Shown piece by piece: positions 46,405 to 56,761 of a DNA stretch of 64,000 nt (position 1 is the stretch's first letter; each line of letters opens with the position of its first letter). The notes beneath the pieces were generated by a model. That model was not told the origin of the DNA and searched no databases. It saw only the letters and a program-made list of their open reading frames with translations. The stretch comes from Norana najaformis. Its lineage: Eukaryota; Annelida; Clitellata; Crassiclitellata; Hormogastridae. The position numbers were made by a program, and so were the translations under genes. Location: NCBI GenBank assembly GCA_964023275.1, contig OZ029916.1, positions 34,307,727-34,371,726 of the forward strand, in the 5' to 3' direction.

Positions 46405-46730
46405 AAAAAGTAGAACTGTTCTTGGTGAATGGGTTTTTCGGTTACTGGACCTAGGGATTGGAATCCTCTTTCTGCATCTGTTCGTTCTCTTGTGTCATTT
46501 CCGCCTCAACTGAAGACTCACATTTTCCAAGAGTCTTATCCACCCCTAGGCTGCCTCTCTGTCTCACTGAACTGACTTTCTGGGTATTGACCAGACTGCG
46601 GCTTGGTTTTGATGCGTCTACGGTTTATGCCTCTTGTATTAGACACCGGAGCTATAGAATTGGCTAATTAATTAAATTAATTTAATTAATTAACTAATTA
46701 TTTAATTAATTGATTGTAATTACGTTACCT
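46405..46730 (+). mobile_element. LINE-a 3' end
   Basis: Has the block AACTGTTCTTGGTGAATG, GGATTGGAATCCTCTTTCTG, then SFRLN-type C-terminal coding and a tail GTATTAGACACCGGAGCTAT, then AGAATTGGC. It finishes in a TAATTAAT-rich simple tail at 46663-46725. Confidence 0.6.
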
Positions 46731-46799
46731 TATTTTACATAAATACAGAAGCCTAGCCTATGTATTATAGACATATCCGGTTTCACTTCGAGTCGAACG

Positions 46800-46850
46800 T
46801 CGACTGGTGCCTTATGTATCATGATACCGGCGCAATAGAAGTCATCAGAA
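46800..46850 (+). mobile_element. LINE-a tail relic
   Basis: A second tail only 100 bp from the previous one: TGATACCGGCGCAATAGAAG. It is followed directly by a degenerate AGATTA array. Confidence 0.45.
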
Positions 46851-47135
46851 TAGATAAGACCATATAAGATCATATCGTATCTGATCCGAGCAAAATTATA
46901 TTAGACCAGATTAGATTAGAACCGAATAGATTATGCTAGGCTAGATTAAATTAAATGAGATTAGACCAAATTAAAATATGTTAATTTAGGTTATGTTAAT
47001 TTCGATTTCATTTGAATTAATTGATAGATTTGATGCTAGAGTTAAGTTCGATTAGATTTTAATACACAATTGTACATTAGATAAGACTAGACTAGACTAT
47101 ATCAGATCAGATTAGCTCAGATAAGATTAGATTAA
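46850..47135. repeat. Degenerate AGATTA/ATAAGA repeat array
   Basis: About 285 nt of imperfect hexamers such as GATTAGATTAGA, TTAAATTAAATGAG and GATAAGATTAGA. A reverse-strand counterpart (TCTAATCTAATCC) is at 54545-54690. Confidence 0.7.
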
Positions 47136-47264
47136 ATTGAAACCCCGGAGGCAGTTCTGAAAGGCCGACTTATATCAATCCTCCGTCACACGCCTTATTA
47201 ACACGACCCATCAACGTAAATCTGAGCAGCAGCAGCAGCAGCAGCCCTGTAGGAGCATCGTGAT

Positions 47265-47280
47265 GCGCTGCCATCTAGCG
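47265..47280 (-). promoter_or_regulatory. CTCF-like motif
   Basis: The minus strand reads CGCTAGATGGCAGCGC, fitting the SYAGRKGGCRS core of the animal CTCF consensus at every position. Motif match only. Confidence 0.35.
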
Positions 47281-48074
47281 ACGGCAATTAGGCGACTTCC
47301 GATTTCGATCTTAACTGACGCAAATGGCGGAAGTCGTGAGTCGCGACTAATTTGAAAGCAAGGTTCCTCAATCTGTCTCCTGCTAATGCTGATGGCAAGG
47401 TGCAATGAAGACGCAGGCGTTCATTTGTGTAGCCCTAGTATGTACACCACGTGGTTCGTTCATTCGTTCCTCGTTCAGTTTATCCGTTTCTTCCTTCATT
47501 CCCAAAAGTAATCTTTGGTGAAAGCATGCAGCGATGTGGCCTTAAGATCAAACACAGACACATGTTGTCTCGTACTTAAAACACATAGTTACTGTCAGTG
47601 CCTAGACATTTATGATCTAATTTACAAGGTATGCTAGAGACATCTGTAGCGCCACTACAGTTACCCTAAAGGCATGTCTCTCTTTCTGTCTGTCCGTCTC
47701 TGTCCGTCGGGATTATGTCTGTCCTATCGTCTCCCTCTCATTGTTTCTCTGTCCGTTAGTCCATATCACTTTGTCCGTCCGCCTGTCGTTTTGCTGACGG
47801 CACTTGATGCTCCTTCGTTTGATAGTCGCTCGTTAATCCCTTGCACCCACCGGCCCCAACCGCAAAAGGGGAGAGAGGGGGACGTATCCGGAGACCGACG
47901 TCCAACTACACTAACGAGATGCTCCGACATCCCAATCGGTACAGCCAGCGTCCGTCACATCTCTTTCTCCAGTCAGCCTCTTCCATGCATCCAACCATAC
48001 ATTCTACCACTCATTTCAATCATCCATTCCCCTATCTATCCCTCCATCCACCCATCCACGCTTCCATTAATCCA

Positions 48075-48141
48075 TGGTTGTATGTATGTATATACTGGTA
48101 TGTATGTATGTAAGTATGTATGTATGTATGTATGTATGTAT
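48075..48141. repeat. (GTAT)n microsatellite
   Basis: GTAT tetramers with a few interruptions. A tail-motif relic (TTTACATAGCGCATTTTAGA) follows directly at 48147-48166. Confidence 0.9.
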
Positions 48142-49319
48142 CTGGCTGTTTACATAGCGCATTTTAGAAGTCTCCCTCCATCGACCCACTAACCCACTCA
48201 CCCCCTTGTCTGTCAATCCGTCGGTCCATCCACCCCTCTTCCGCTCAGTCATCTAGTTTTCTGCAGTGCGCTGATCCTTCGAGATGAACAAATAATTCTT
48301 ACGCTACGTGGTCAGACAAAGTAATCTTTCATTATCAGGAAATTATGTTGGGTCACTATTATCGGCTTTCTTTAATAGTGACTGATGCCTCGAGCATTAT
48401 TACGATGGCGAAGGTCTTGTTTCATTATTATTGCCATTCTTACATATGTAACGTATTTTGACTTTTATATAGCAATTTTAAAACATCTTTCAGAGAATTA
48501 GACCTAAATGGATGTCTATTATGGCGCTATATAAAAGTTGAGTAGTTAGGCGGTATCTTAGAGTTAGGCGCTAGAGAAAGTGTATAGTTAAACGCTGAAT
48601 TAAAAGTAAGGCGCTATATAAACAGGTAGATTGCAGAAGTCGTGTTGAAACCGAATACAGCTACACGGCAACGCTTCAGAATAGCTTCTATAGCGGCGTG
48701 TAAACAAATGAGCTACATTTATCTCGACCTTTACTTGAGATATATCCAACGTACACAGGGCATAACAGGGTTTCAGCAGTTTTTGCGGTGGTGGTTCTGC
48801 AGAGCATTCTTCCACCCATCAGTCAACTATTGGCATTATCGCCACTAAGAACACTTTTATCTTCCTAGACTCATTTGCCAAAAAATATCATTTTCAGACT
48901 CCAAGGATTGCGTAACAAGGTTAAGACGAAAAATTACGTAGGAGAAACCTTACTCATTTAAGCTTTTCAATCTTTTGCGATATTAAGCGCACAAAAGCAG
49001 TAAGCCTGGACATGTAAATTGAATTTGAAACGCGGATGACGCAGAGGTTGATTGTGAAGGTAAGACAGAGAGAAGTTTCTTGAAAATGAAATGTAGTGAT
49101 ATTTATAGTTCATGTGGTTATATTTCATATGATTATATTTATATTTCGCACCCCTACATTTATATTTTGTAGTTTTGGAACGATCTCCCATCCTAATTCC
49201 GCAAATTCTTTGTCCTCCACCCCTCCTGTAGTCCACTTCCATCATCTGCCTCAAGCCCCTCTACATCGATCACTCCTCAGTCTTTCCATTCGAATAACAA
49301 CTGCTCTGTCTCCCTCTCT

Positions 49320-49402
49320 CACACTTCTCGCTCTTCTCTCTCTCTCTCCCCCCCCCCTCTCTCTCTCTTTCCCTCTCTCCCTCCCTCTCTCTCTCTCTCT
49401 CT
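49320..49402. repeat. (CT)n / CCT polypyrimidine tract
   Basis: About 80 nt almost purely of C and T, mostly CT dinucleotides. Confidence 0.9.
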
Positions 49403-49661
49403 GGCCTCATGGCAACGGATTTTGATCTTCATAGGGTATCTCATTACAACCCTCCTGACTTGACGCAGAGCTCGGGCATAAGCTGGTGCATACGCTATGC
49501 TTAGCTTTTGAGTAGTGCTTTAGAAATTGTTCAGTTTCCTATATACCATTATTACACTTCATTCAATTAAAGATTCAAGGTGCGATTTCTGGTTGAACCT
49601 GTGAAACTTTAAAACAATTCTGTGTCATTCAATGATAATTATTTAAGATGGAAGCACGCTT

Positions 49662-49667
49662 TTATTA
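49662..49667 (-). terminator. Candidate fezf polyadenylation signal (AATAAA on the minus strand)
   Basis: TTTATT on the plus strand reads AATAAA in the direction of fezf transcription, about 384 nt past the stop codon. The position is plausible; only the hexamer supports it. Confidence 0.45.
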
Positions 49668-50050
49668 CGCCCCGTATAAAAAGTATTATTTTTAACACAA
49701 ATGTAAATTATCTAACAGACTTTCATATCATATGCGCCAGAAGTTCATAATTTGCAATCCACATCTATGCCAGCCTTGAACATGGAAAATTAAAAAAAGA
49801 ATCTGGACAAGCTAATCCCATGAGAGGGATGAAGTGTTATTGACTTAATTTTCATATTCTTGGCGTGTGATGACGGGTCGCCAGTCTTTACCACCTGATC
49901 TTCCCACCGAGAGATGGCGCAGTACATCGATTGGACTCAGCTATAGTGTTCTGTCTACCCATATTATAGCTTAACTAGCTAAGGGGAACAGAACATAAGG
50001 TGGAACAGAAGCATCTAGATATCATCTTTCTGTTCAAGTGCTCATAATGA

Positions 50051-50147
50051 CTATAATATTGACGCGATTCTGTGCTTGAGAAGGGTTCGAGGTTGTCCCG
50101 AAATGGCGTCCACGAAGTCTGGTGTGCATCCGTGTAAAGGATGAATC

Positions 50148-50200
<53 letters not shown>

Positions 50201-52267
50201 CGTGGGCAGCAGGAACCTGGGTGTCGCCCATCCTCGTGTCTCCTCGTCGTGCAACTGGTGGGAGAAATTCATCCGATGAACTCCATGGACGACCGGAGAT
50301 TTATTGGCGTAGAATGAATAGATCGAGGACACGTCACGCGAGAAGTTGTTCGTGGACGGCTGAGGCAGACGATCACTAGTCACCGTAACTCCATCCCGGA
50401 TAAGTGAATCTGGTACCAACAGACTGGGATCGCTGCCGTATTCCATCCTCTTGGTTGTCCGTTTGAGCGGTACGGCTTCCTTACCAGCTGTGGAGAGTCT
50501 GGACCTTGGAAGCGTGGTGTCAGGGTCATGCAACTTCCGCGTGTGTTTCTTAAGGTCGAAGTTGCGGCAGAATCCCTTTCCGCAGCTCGGGCAGGTGAAG
50601 GGTTTGCGTTCATTGTGCGTGTGCATGTGGAAGGTGAGATTGTAGACCTGGTGGAAAGCCTTGTCGCAGACGGAGCACCGGAACTGCTTCTCCTTCGAGT
50701 GCGTCAGCTTGTGGTTCTTGTAGTTGCCCTTCTGGTGGAATCCTTTGCCGCACTCTTCGCACGTGAATGGCTTGAAGCCCTCGTGGATTCGCAGGTGGGT
50801 GTTAAGCGTCGACGACCGATTGAAGGCCTTTCCACATGTCTTGCACTTGTGCGGCTTCTCCGCCGTGTGGATGATCTTGTGCCGGCACAGGGTACTCGCT
50901 TGTCGGAACCCCTTAGCGCAGATCTTGCAGACGAATGGCCGGGCTCCCGTGTGGACTGGCATGTGTCGCGTCAAATTGTAGTGAGCGTTGAATGTTTTTC
51001 CGCATTCCGGACAGGCAAAGGTCTTCGAAACTTTACCTACGCTGGCTGTCTTTCCAGTCTTTTCCAAAATTCTGCGTTTACCGTTTACAAGCTTACTGTC
51101 GAATTCTTTTCTGACGCTGTTGGCCTGGTTCTGTGAAACTCCACACTGCGGGAAATCAACGCAGTTATCTGAGTCTTTGTTCTTCTCTGTCACTTTATCG
51201 ACGATCGGCGCATTTCTTTTTAGCCTTACGCCATCATGACGTAATCCTGCAGGATGTGCATATGTCCACGGCAGACGGCAAAGCGTAGTTTGCCGGAAGA
51301 TGACGTCATCGTCCGGTGACGTAACGAGTGTCGCTACGGAGCGAATGGTCTTGCACGGTCTAATTCCTTTCTTTCGAATATCAAGACCATGTCGTGGACC
51401 ATCGAGATCGAAACGTTGTTTAGCGCTTTCATATCGTCGATTATCGTCTTTAAGATCTGCCAGGATGATTGGGTTCAGTAAGGAAGACCTTCGCATGAAA
51501 CTGTCCCTTAATTCGTTCCAGCTCTCGGGCGAATCTTCATCGAAGGTATATTGTTCTTTGGCGTGTTCCGTTCCATAACGAAGGTCGTCTGCTTCATATT
51601 TGTAATAACTTGGGGACCCAATGCCTCGAATTCTGTCGGACTTCTTGGCTTCCTCTGAGTGAGTCTCATCCAGAGGTCGATCGTACTGAGGTCTGAAATG
51701 ACTTAATCCGAATCCATAGTCGCTGGCATGTAAACTGCAGTCATGTACGAAAAACGTGATCGGGTTCTCACTAGGTGGCGTCACGATATTACTTCTGGAT
51801 GAATCGAGAGGATGATTCTTGACACCGGAAACATTACCTCTGACCCCAGAACTAGATTGAAAGTCGTCGAACTCTCGAAAAGTGCAGATCCTGGTGGACG
51901 GTGCTTCTCCTGGTGAGGTGGGGCGGAAGTGGGAGCAAACTAGGAGAGAGTTGAATTGCTGATATGAGTTCAGCTCCGGGGAAGGGTCTACACCGATGGA
52001 CTGAAAAGGGAGCGGCTGTTTATGGAGGAAGGGCGGCCTTTGGCTGGTTCTGGTCAGTTCGGAGTTCATTATTCGGTGAATGGAAAAAGCCAGTTCCTTG
52101 ATTTTGTCGCTCGCATCAAAGGAACCGCCAACACCAACGCCACCAACACCACTACCACCACCACCCGTCCCACCACGACGGCCACCATTAGCCTCCTGAG
52201 AGGACTGGACTGCAGGATTCAAATTAGCGACAGAGGATTCCAAGGAGGACTTTATGCTTCCTGACAT
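50051..52267 (-). CDS. fezf: Fezf family zinc-finger transcription repressor, one continuous reading frame
   Basis: Nuclear DNA-binding repressor that patterns the anterior nervous system and neuron identity (vertebrate Fezf1/2, fly Earmuff). The 738 codons run from an ATG at 52267-52265. A same-frame TTG lies two codons upstream and is not needed as a start. Residues 58-67 ([10 protein letters not shown]) are an eh1 motif of the Groucho-binding type. Six contiguous C2H2 fingers follow at about 417-439, 445-467, 473-495, 501-523, 529-551 and 557-580. They include the Fezf-specific [61 protein letters not shown] and CRNFDLKKH. Residues 30-50 are Gly-rich. A C-terminal tail of about 158 residues carries about 17 serines in a row. 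The protein is far longer than vertebrate Fezf (about 460-475), mainly from the 340-residue linker between eh1 and the fingers and from the tail. No intron is evident. Family assignment is secure. Confidence 0.96.
50151..50200. repeat. (GAT)n trinucleotide repeat inside the fezf coding region
   Basis: Sixteen perfect GAT units on the plus strand, read as TCA serine codons on the minus strand. They encode the polyserine run near the fezf C-terminus. Uninterrupted codons make length variation likely. Confidence 0.95.
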
Positions 52268-53000
52268 TGCCAAGCGGAAAATATTACCAAACTAGCCCTA
52301 AAATACGGTTTTCTGCGACAAGTTCACTATTCTGTTAAGAGCAAATATGAACGAAGAGCTTTAACCGTTTCACGAGCCTTAATGAGGCTTTAGCGAAAAG
52401 TGAAAATATTTCAAGCAATTTCCATTCTGAAGCAAGCTCGTATTATAGCTCCACAACGATTCACATGTCTTTTGAATAAACTTTGTTTTGTCTAAACCAG
52501 GTTCTGAATTAGGTAACTGTACTTCTTATGACTCTCAACTTCCAGCGATTCTTTCATCTCATTTCCTAGTAACTCCTTTTGCTCAACTTATCCCTGCGTT
52601 ATCAAATTTTGTTATAACTTCACGCCACGATTCGTAAAATCCTAAAGATGCACTGAATAACTTCTATGGTGCCAGTTCCCCAAAACGCAGGCTATAAATC
52701 GATGGCGCTTCTGAGTTTCTCTGTAGAAATTACGCAGTCTGTTTCTGTAGACGAGACGTGTCCGGAATTTGAGCCGCTCAGGGATTGCTGTGGACGAAGT
52801 GAAAGCGTCGACTGAGGTTGCAGAACATCGATGATGACATCTGGATCTGATTCCAGTGCGACGATTCGCTGCCACGCACGGGTCATTGTCCAATCACACG
52901 ACGTCTCTGCCAAGTCCGTCAGCCAATCGCTAATCGATTTATGTCAAGAGCTTCATCGCGAGCGATGACAAGATTTCCCGCGCTATTCGCGTTCAACAGG
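52268..53000 (-). promoter_or_regulatory. Upstream region and probable 5' UTR/promoter of fezf
   Basis: Non-repetitive DNA immediately upstream of the fezf start. No TATA box or initiator could be fixed. A 73-codon minus-strand frame (52692-52913) lies here but has no recognisable domain; it may be an upstream ORF or chance. Confidence 0.35.
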
Positions 53001-53004
53001 TGCG

Positions 53005-53017
53005 TGACCTTTGACCT
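53005..53017 (-). promoter_or_regulatory. Perfect DR1 nuclear-receptor half-site repeat
   Basis: TGACCTTTGACCT on the plus strand is AGGTCAAAGGTCA on the minus strand, the textbook DR1 bound by COUP-TF, HNF4 and RXR. It is about 740 nt upstream of the fezf ATG. Binding is inferred from the motif only. Confidence 0.45.
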
Positions 53018-53852
53018 TTCAGTACCTGATATATTTTTGTAAAAAGCTTCTTGCAACGCGATTTTACCTGGCCTGGTATAACGCTGTTAAATATAGTACG
53101 GTGATTATGATATAGTATATTACAAAGTCATGCGATATGGCGGTTTGTAGCATGTTCAAAAGACTGAATTATAATTCTTCCTGTAGACCTAATTATCGAA
53201 CTTTCAATGAATTTAATTATCAAATTGCCAATGAACATTATTGGCAAATCGTCATATAAACTTAGTGCTAGGCTTCTCTGCTGAATACATTAGTTTAATT
53301 AAAAATGAAGAGGCATTCGTATCGAAAACAATGACTGGGCGTCATTCAACTCGTAAAGCTATGAATATTCTAATCACTAGCATGATTAAAATATTCATTA
53401 TTTTAAAATAGTCTAGAGATCTGGCCTTTAATTAGACGTGTTTGCCAGCATCGGGTTAGTTTCCCTTGATGTTGTTCAGTAATAGGAACGATGCTGCAAT
53501 GGGTACCCAACCCCAATCCCTGCTTAGTAGGTTGAGGAAGGTAAGATTTACCCCCTCCTTAACCAGACAGACAGATTTCCAAAACAGTTTAGAGGAGTGA
53601 TTCCTCCTCTGTTCTGTACTGTTGTGTCCGCAATTCCTGGTATTCTGATGATGATCTTCGGTTTCGCTTGATCCCTCAATGTCCTTTCCATGTCGTATCA
53701 TCGTCGTTTTTCTCCCAGCAGTGAGGCTGGTGGACCTTTCCCTGTTTTGCCTACGATTTTCCTACTTGGCGTGACACTTCTGGCGAACCTAGTTTTACTT
53801 TCATTAGGGACAAGAGCAGCTTTGCTTTGGCCAGCAAATATCAGAATTATAT

Positions 53853-53865
53853 CACCACCTAGCGA
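53853..53865 (-). promoter_or_regulatory. Partial CTCF-like motif
   Basis: The minus strand reads TCGCTAGGTGGTG. One core position differs (GGT instead of GGC). Confidence 0.22.
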
Positions 53866-54104
53866 ATAAAAGGATGATATAACTGAAGGAACAAGTGATA
53901 TCAATCTACCAATACTCTGCCAGTATTATGGTCACTCCTTTAGTTATGCAAATGATACATATCTACATATGTGTAACGCGTCTACATTTCTACACCGATG
54001 TTGTATATACAGCTTGGGCAAAAGGGGCACAAAAGTTGAGTTGCTGTTTATGGCTCATGGACGCACAAGTGAATCAAGTGACGCGAAAGGCTGGAAAGAA
54101 TTAT

Positions 54105-54118
54105 GCTGCCACCTAGCG
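54105..54118 (-). promoter_or_regulatory. CTCF-like motif
   Basis: The minus strand reads CGCTAGGTGGCAGC, a complete match to the core consensus, about 1.8 kb upstream of the fezf ATG. Confidence 0.38.
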
Positions 54119-54544
54119 AATGAATATTATCATAATCGAAAATCAACTCGAGCAGTAAATCGAGATTTCAGCTCCACTTGCGTCCCCTAGCGAACTTAGC
54201 TAGGCGTTTCATTCAGGCGGCAGCGTGAGGACTAGCCACTTCGTTTTACGAAGTGCCGAGGCTAAGAAAGTAAGCACTTCATAACCACAGCTGATTCTCG
54301 CAGCCAGCTTCAGGGCTGATCTCTTTCTTCTAGAGCAGTAACAATACTGTTAATACTGTCACAGGAGTAAGGTAAGGTAAATTTAAATAATTTAAGGTGA
54401 TGTAAATGTAAAGTAACGTCTCGTTTATTACACATCTTTAACTACAAGAGCCCTGAGAGGCATCGTCTGTGAGCTGAAGGATCACTTAGCTTTAACTAGG
54501 CAAACAGGGCAGCAATTACGTTACGTTTTACGTAGCGTAACGCG

Positions 54545-54690
54545 ATCTGATCTGATCTATTCTATCTTCTTTTCTCTTCTATTCAGCAGTTCAATTCATA
54601 ATCTAATCCAGCGCAACAACTACGTATCTGTGATATAATCCAATCTGTAATCCAATATTATCCGATCTCTAATCTAATCTAATCCATTGC
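54545..54690. repeat. TCTAATC/TCTATTC degenerate repeat
   Basis: Imperfect GATCTGATCTATTC and ATCTAATCTAATCC units. It looks like the reverse-strand counterpart of the AGATTA array at 46850-47135. Confidence 0.55.
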
Positions 54691-54806
54691 AATCCATTGG
54701 AACGCAGCCATATCTGTCCTCGTAAGAACTTCGGATAACGCCAAGAAATGAGCCGAGCCTTTAAAGTCTAAGAGACTCTTAAGAACTCTCGTCGTCTTCC
54801 TAAGCT

Positions 54807-54830
54807 CCTAGCGTTCGCTAGGTGGCGCTG
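54807..54830 (+). promoter_or_regulatory. CTCF-like motif overlapping a perfect small palindrome
   Basis: CGCTAGGTGGCGCTG (54816-54830) matches the CTCF core. It overlaps an inverted repeat, CCTAGCG-TT-CGCTAGG, at 54807-54822. Confidence 0.4.
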
Positions 54831-55254
54831 TGATGCCTAGTAATTCCTCGCCTCGCCTCATATTGTTTCTCGTCGGCAGGGTACAAAGGGCCACCGAGGC
54901 GACGATATGAAAGGAAGGGCCACCGCCTGACTGCACGCCAAGTGGCGCAATATATACAGCAGCGCCGAGAAATCTTCGGCCATTCGTCTGATAAAGAAGA
55001 ACTGGATTCGAAGCCTCAACTCAGAGGTTAAGAGCCGACATTGAAACACTCCGACATTCAACTAACAGCCTCCTTGACAGGACAAGATTAAGACGTGTAC
55101 TTAAACGAAGACGGTGCAGAGTACTATAACACTATGATACAATACAACTGCGAAACACAATACATTACAGAGCAATTCATTGCAATACAGTGCGATGTAA
55201 TACAACACACAATACAATGCAGTGCAGAGAACTACAATACAACAATACGAAGCA

Positions 55255-55650
55255 ACATAATACAATAGAATGCGATAGATACAATGCAAAACAATACAAC
55301 ATTACAAAGCAACATAATACAATAGAATGCGATAGATACAATGCAAAACAATACAGCAATACAAAGCAACATAATACAACAGAATGCGATAGATACAATG
55401 CAAAACAATACAACATTACAAAGCAACATAATACAATAGAATGCGATAGATACAATACAAACAATACAACATTACAAAGCAACAATACAATAGAATGCGA
55501 TAGATACAATGCAAAACAATACAACATTACAAAGCAACATAATACAATAGAATGCGATAGATACAATGCAAAACAATACAACAATACAAAGCAACATAAT
55601 ACAACAGAATGCGATAGATACAATGCAAAACAATACAATGCGATGCAGAG
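55255..55650. repeat. 57-bp minisatellite, about 6.8 copies
   Basis: Tandem units begin AATAGAATGCGATAGATACA and end AAGCAACATAATAC. One copy is 3 bp shorter and the others differ by one or two bases. Upstream (55120-55255) a looser ACAATACAA-type sequence appears to be the founder of the unit. The array keeps open frames on both strands (IECDRYNAKQYNITKQHNT per unit on the plus strand), which follows from its composition and is not evidence for a gene. Confidence 0.93.
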
Positions 55651-55939
55651 AACAGAAGACGCAGGGAGCAGATGACAATCGTCGCACGATATCTGATGAA
55701 GCAGTAATTACGAAAAACCGAAGTCCTGGCGGCTCCTTTTTCATCCGAGCCGCCGATAAAACCACAAACGACGCCAACGGGGGAGGGGGCGTAGACCACC
55801 CACAAAGACGAATCGAATGCTGAGAATTAATGAAGCCAGCGTCACCGTTGGCCATCAGTCGAACACAAAATTTGTGTCATCGCCGGACGGGATGTGGAGG
55901 GATCGAGCCAGCTGCTTCTCCCGGAGAGCAAGGGACGGC

Positions 55940-56200
55940 AGGACAAGGAGATAGGCAGAGAGGCAGAGAGGCAGAGAGGCAGAGAGCAGAAGGAGGAACG
56001 GACGGACTGGGGTAGAAAGACAGGAAGAGAGTTTAGTTGGCAGAAGTAGGGACGAGGAACGGAGGTAGGAAGGCAGAGGGAAGAACTGACGAATTAAGAC
56101 AGGGAGGGGGAAGACGAGAAGCAGGGAGTCAGAAGGAGGACAAAGGGTAGGTAGGAAGACAGAGGGAGGGAGACAGAAAGGCAGTCGTAGGAGTTAAAAG

Positions 56201-56251
<51 letters not shown>

Positions 56252-56640
56252 GTAGATATATATACAGACAGACCCAGAGGTATGAAACTATATAGTGTAG
56301 CTACAGAAAAATTAGAGGATGAGATGGAGAGGAGAGGGAAAAAACGAGAGGTGTAAAGGAGGGCGTGAAGAAATGGAGAAAGAAAGAAATGAAGAAATGG
56401 AAGAAGGCAGGTAGGGAGGGATATGAGGAGAGAGGCAGGAAAGGTGGACAGATGAAAGGAGGAGGATGGGAGAGAATTAGGGGAGGTCGGAAGGAAAGAG
56501 GAAGAATGAAGAGAGAGAAAATGATAGAGGGGAGGAATGGAGGACAAGATGGAAGGGTGGGATTGAGCGAACGAAGGAGGGAGGGAGCGAGGAATGAGGG
56601 GAGGGGAAGCAGGGAGAGAGGATCGGTTGACAGATGAAAG
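55940..56640. repeat. Long purine-rich tract (plus strand) with (GACA)n
   Basis: Mostly A and G on the plus strand. It includes AGGCAGAG repeats (55945-55985) and perfect (GACA)n at 56201-56251. No gene is seen. Confidence 0.85.
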
Positions 56641-56680
56641 GTTTCTGGCCTGTAGGAGCTCGACAAGAGGACGACGTCAT

Positions 56681-56709
56681 TCAGGTGGCGTCATGTCAGA
56701 TGGCGCTCC
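56681..56709 (+). promoter_or_regulatory. Two adjacent CTCF-like half matches
   Basis: TCAGGTGGCGTC and TCAGATGGCGCTCC lie 15 nt apart in the same orientation. Each lacks one consensus position. They sit between a purine-rich and a pyrimidine-rich tract. Confidence 0.28.
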
Positions 56710-56761
56710 TAAATCTTCGCCGAAACTCATTATCTTGTTCCTCTGCATGAAACTGAGCCAT

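Larger units (their letters stand above)
39720..49600. other. Gene-poor intergenic DNA between adipor and fezf
   Basis: No exon with recognisable protein similarity was found on either strand. Contents are the LINE-c and LINE-a tails listed separately, tail relics at 48145-48175, 48464-48500, 48515-48545 and 48600-48620, and several microsatellites. CpG is clearly more frequent than in 1-39.7 kb. Open frames of 60-130 codons (for example 45586-45966) have no recognisable features. Confidence 0.6.

Noticed and set aside
50528-51136. Plus-strand frame of 202 codons within fezf
   Set aside because: Antisense to the zinc-finger region. It has no domain of its own and is explained by codon structure of the true gene.
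52268-52273. Upstream extension of fezf to a TTG codon at 52273
   Set aside because: Animal genes rarely start at TTG, and an ATG lies two codons further in.
55255-55650. CRISPR-like array
   Set aside because: The units abut with no unique spacers, there are no cas genes, and the context is animal DNA. It is a minisatellite.
55177-55675. Open frames of 150-160 codons on both strands
   Set aside because: They come from the 57-bp minisatellite, whose unit length is divisible by three. Sense and antisense are equally open and the composition is not protein-like.
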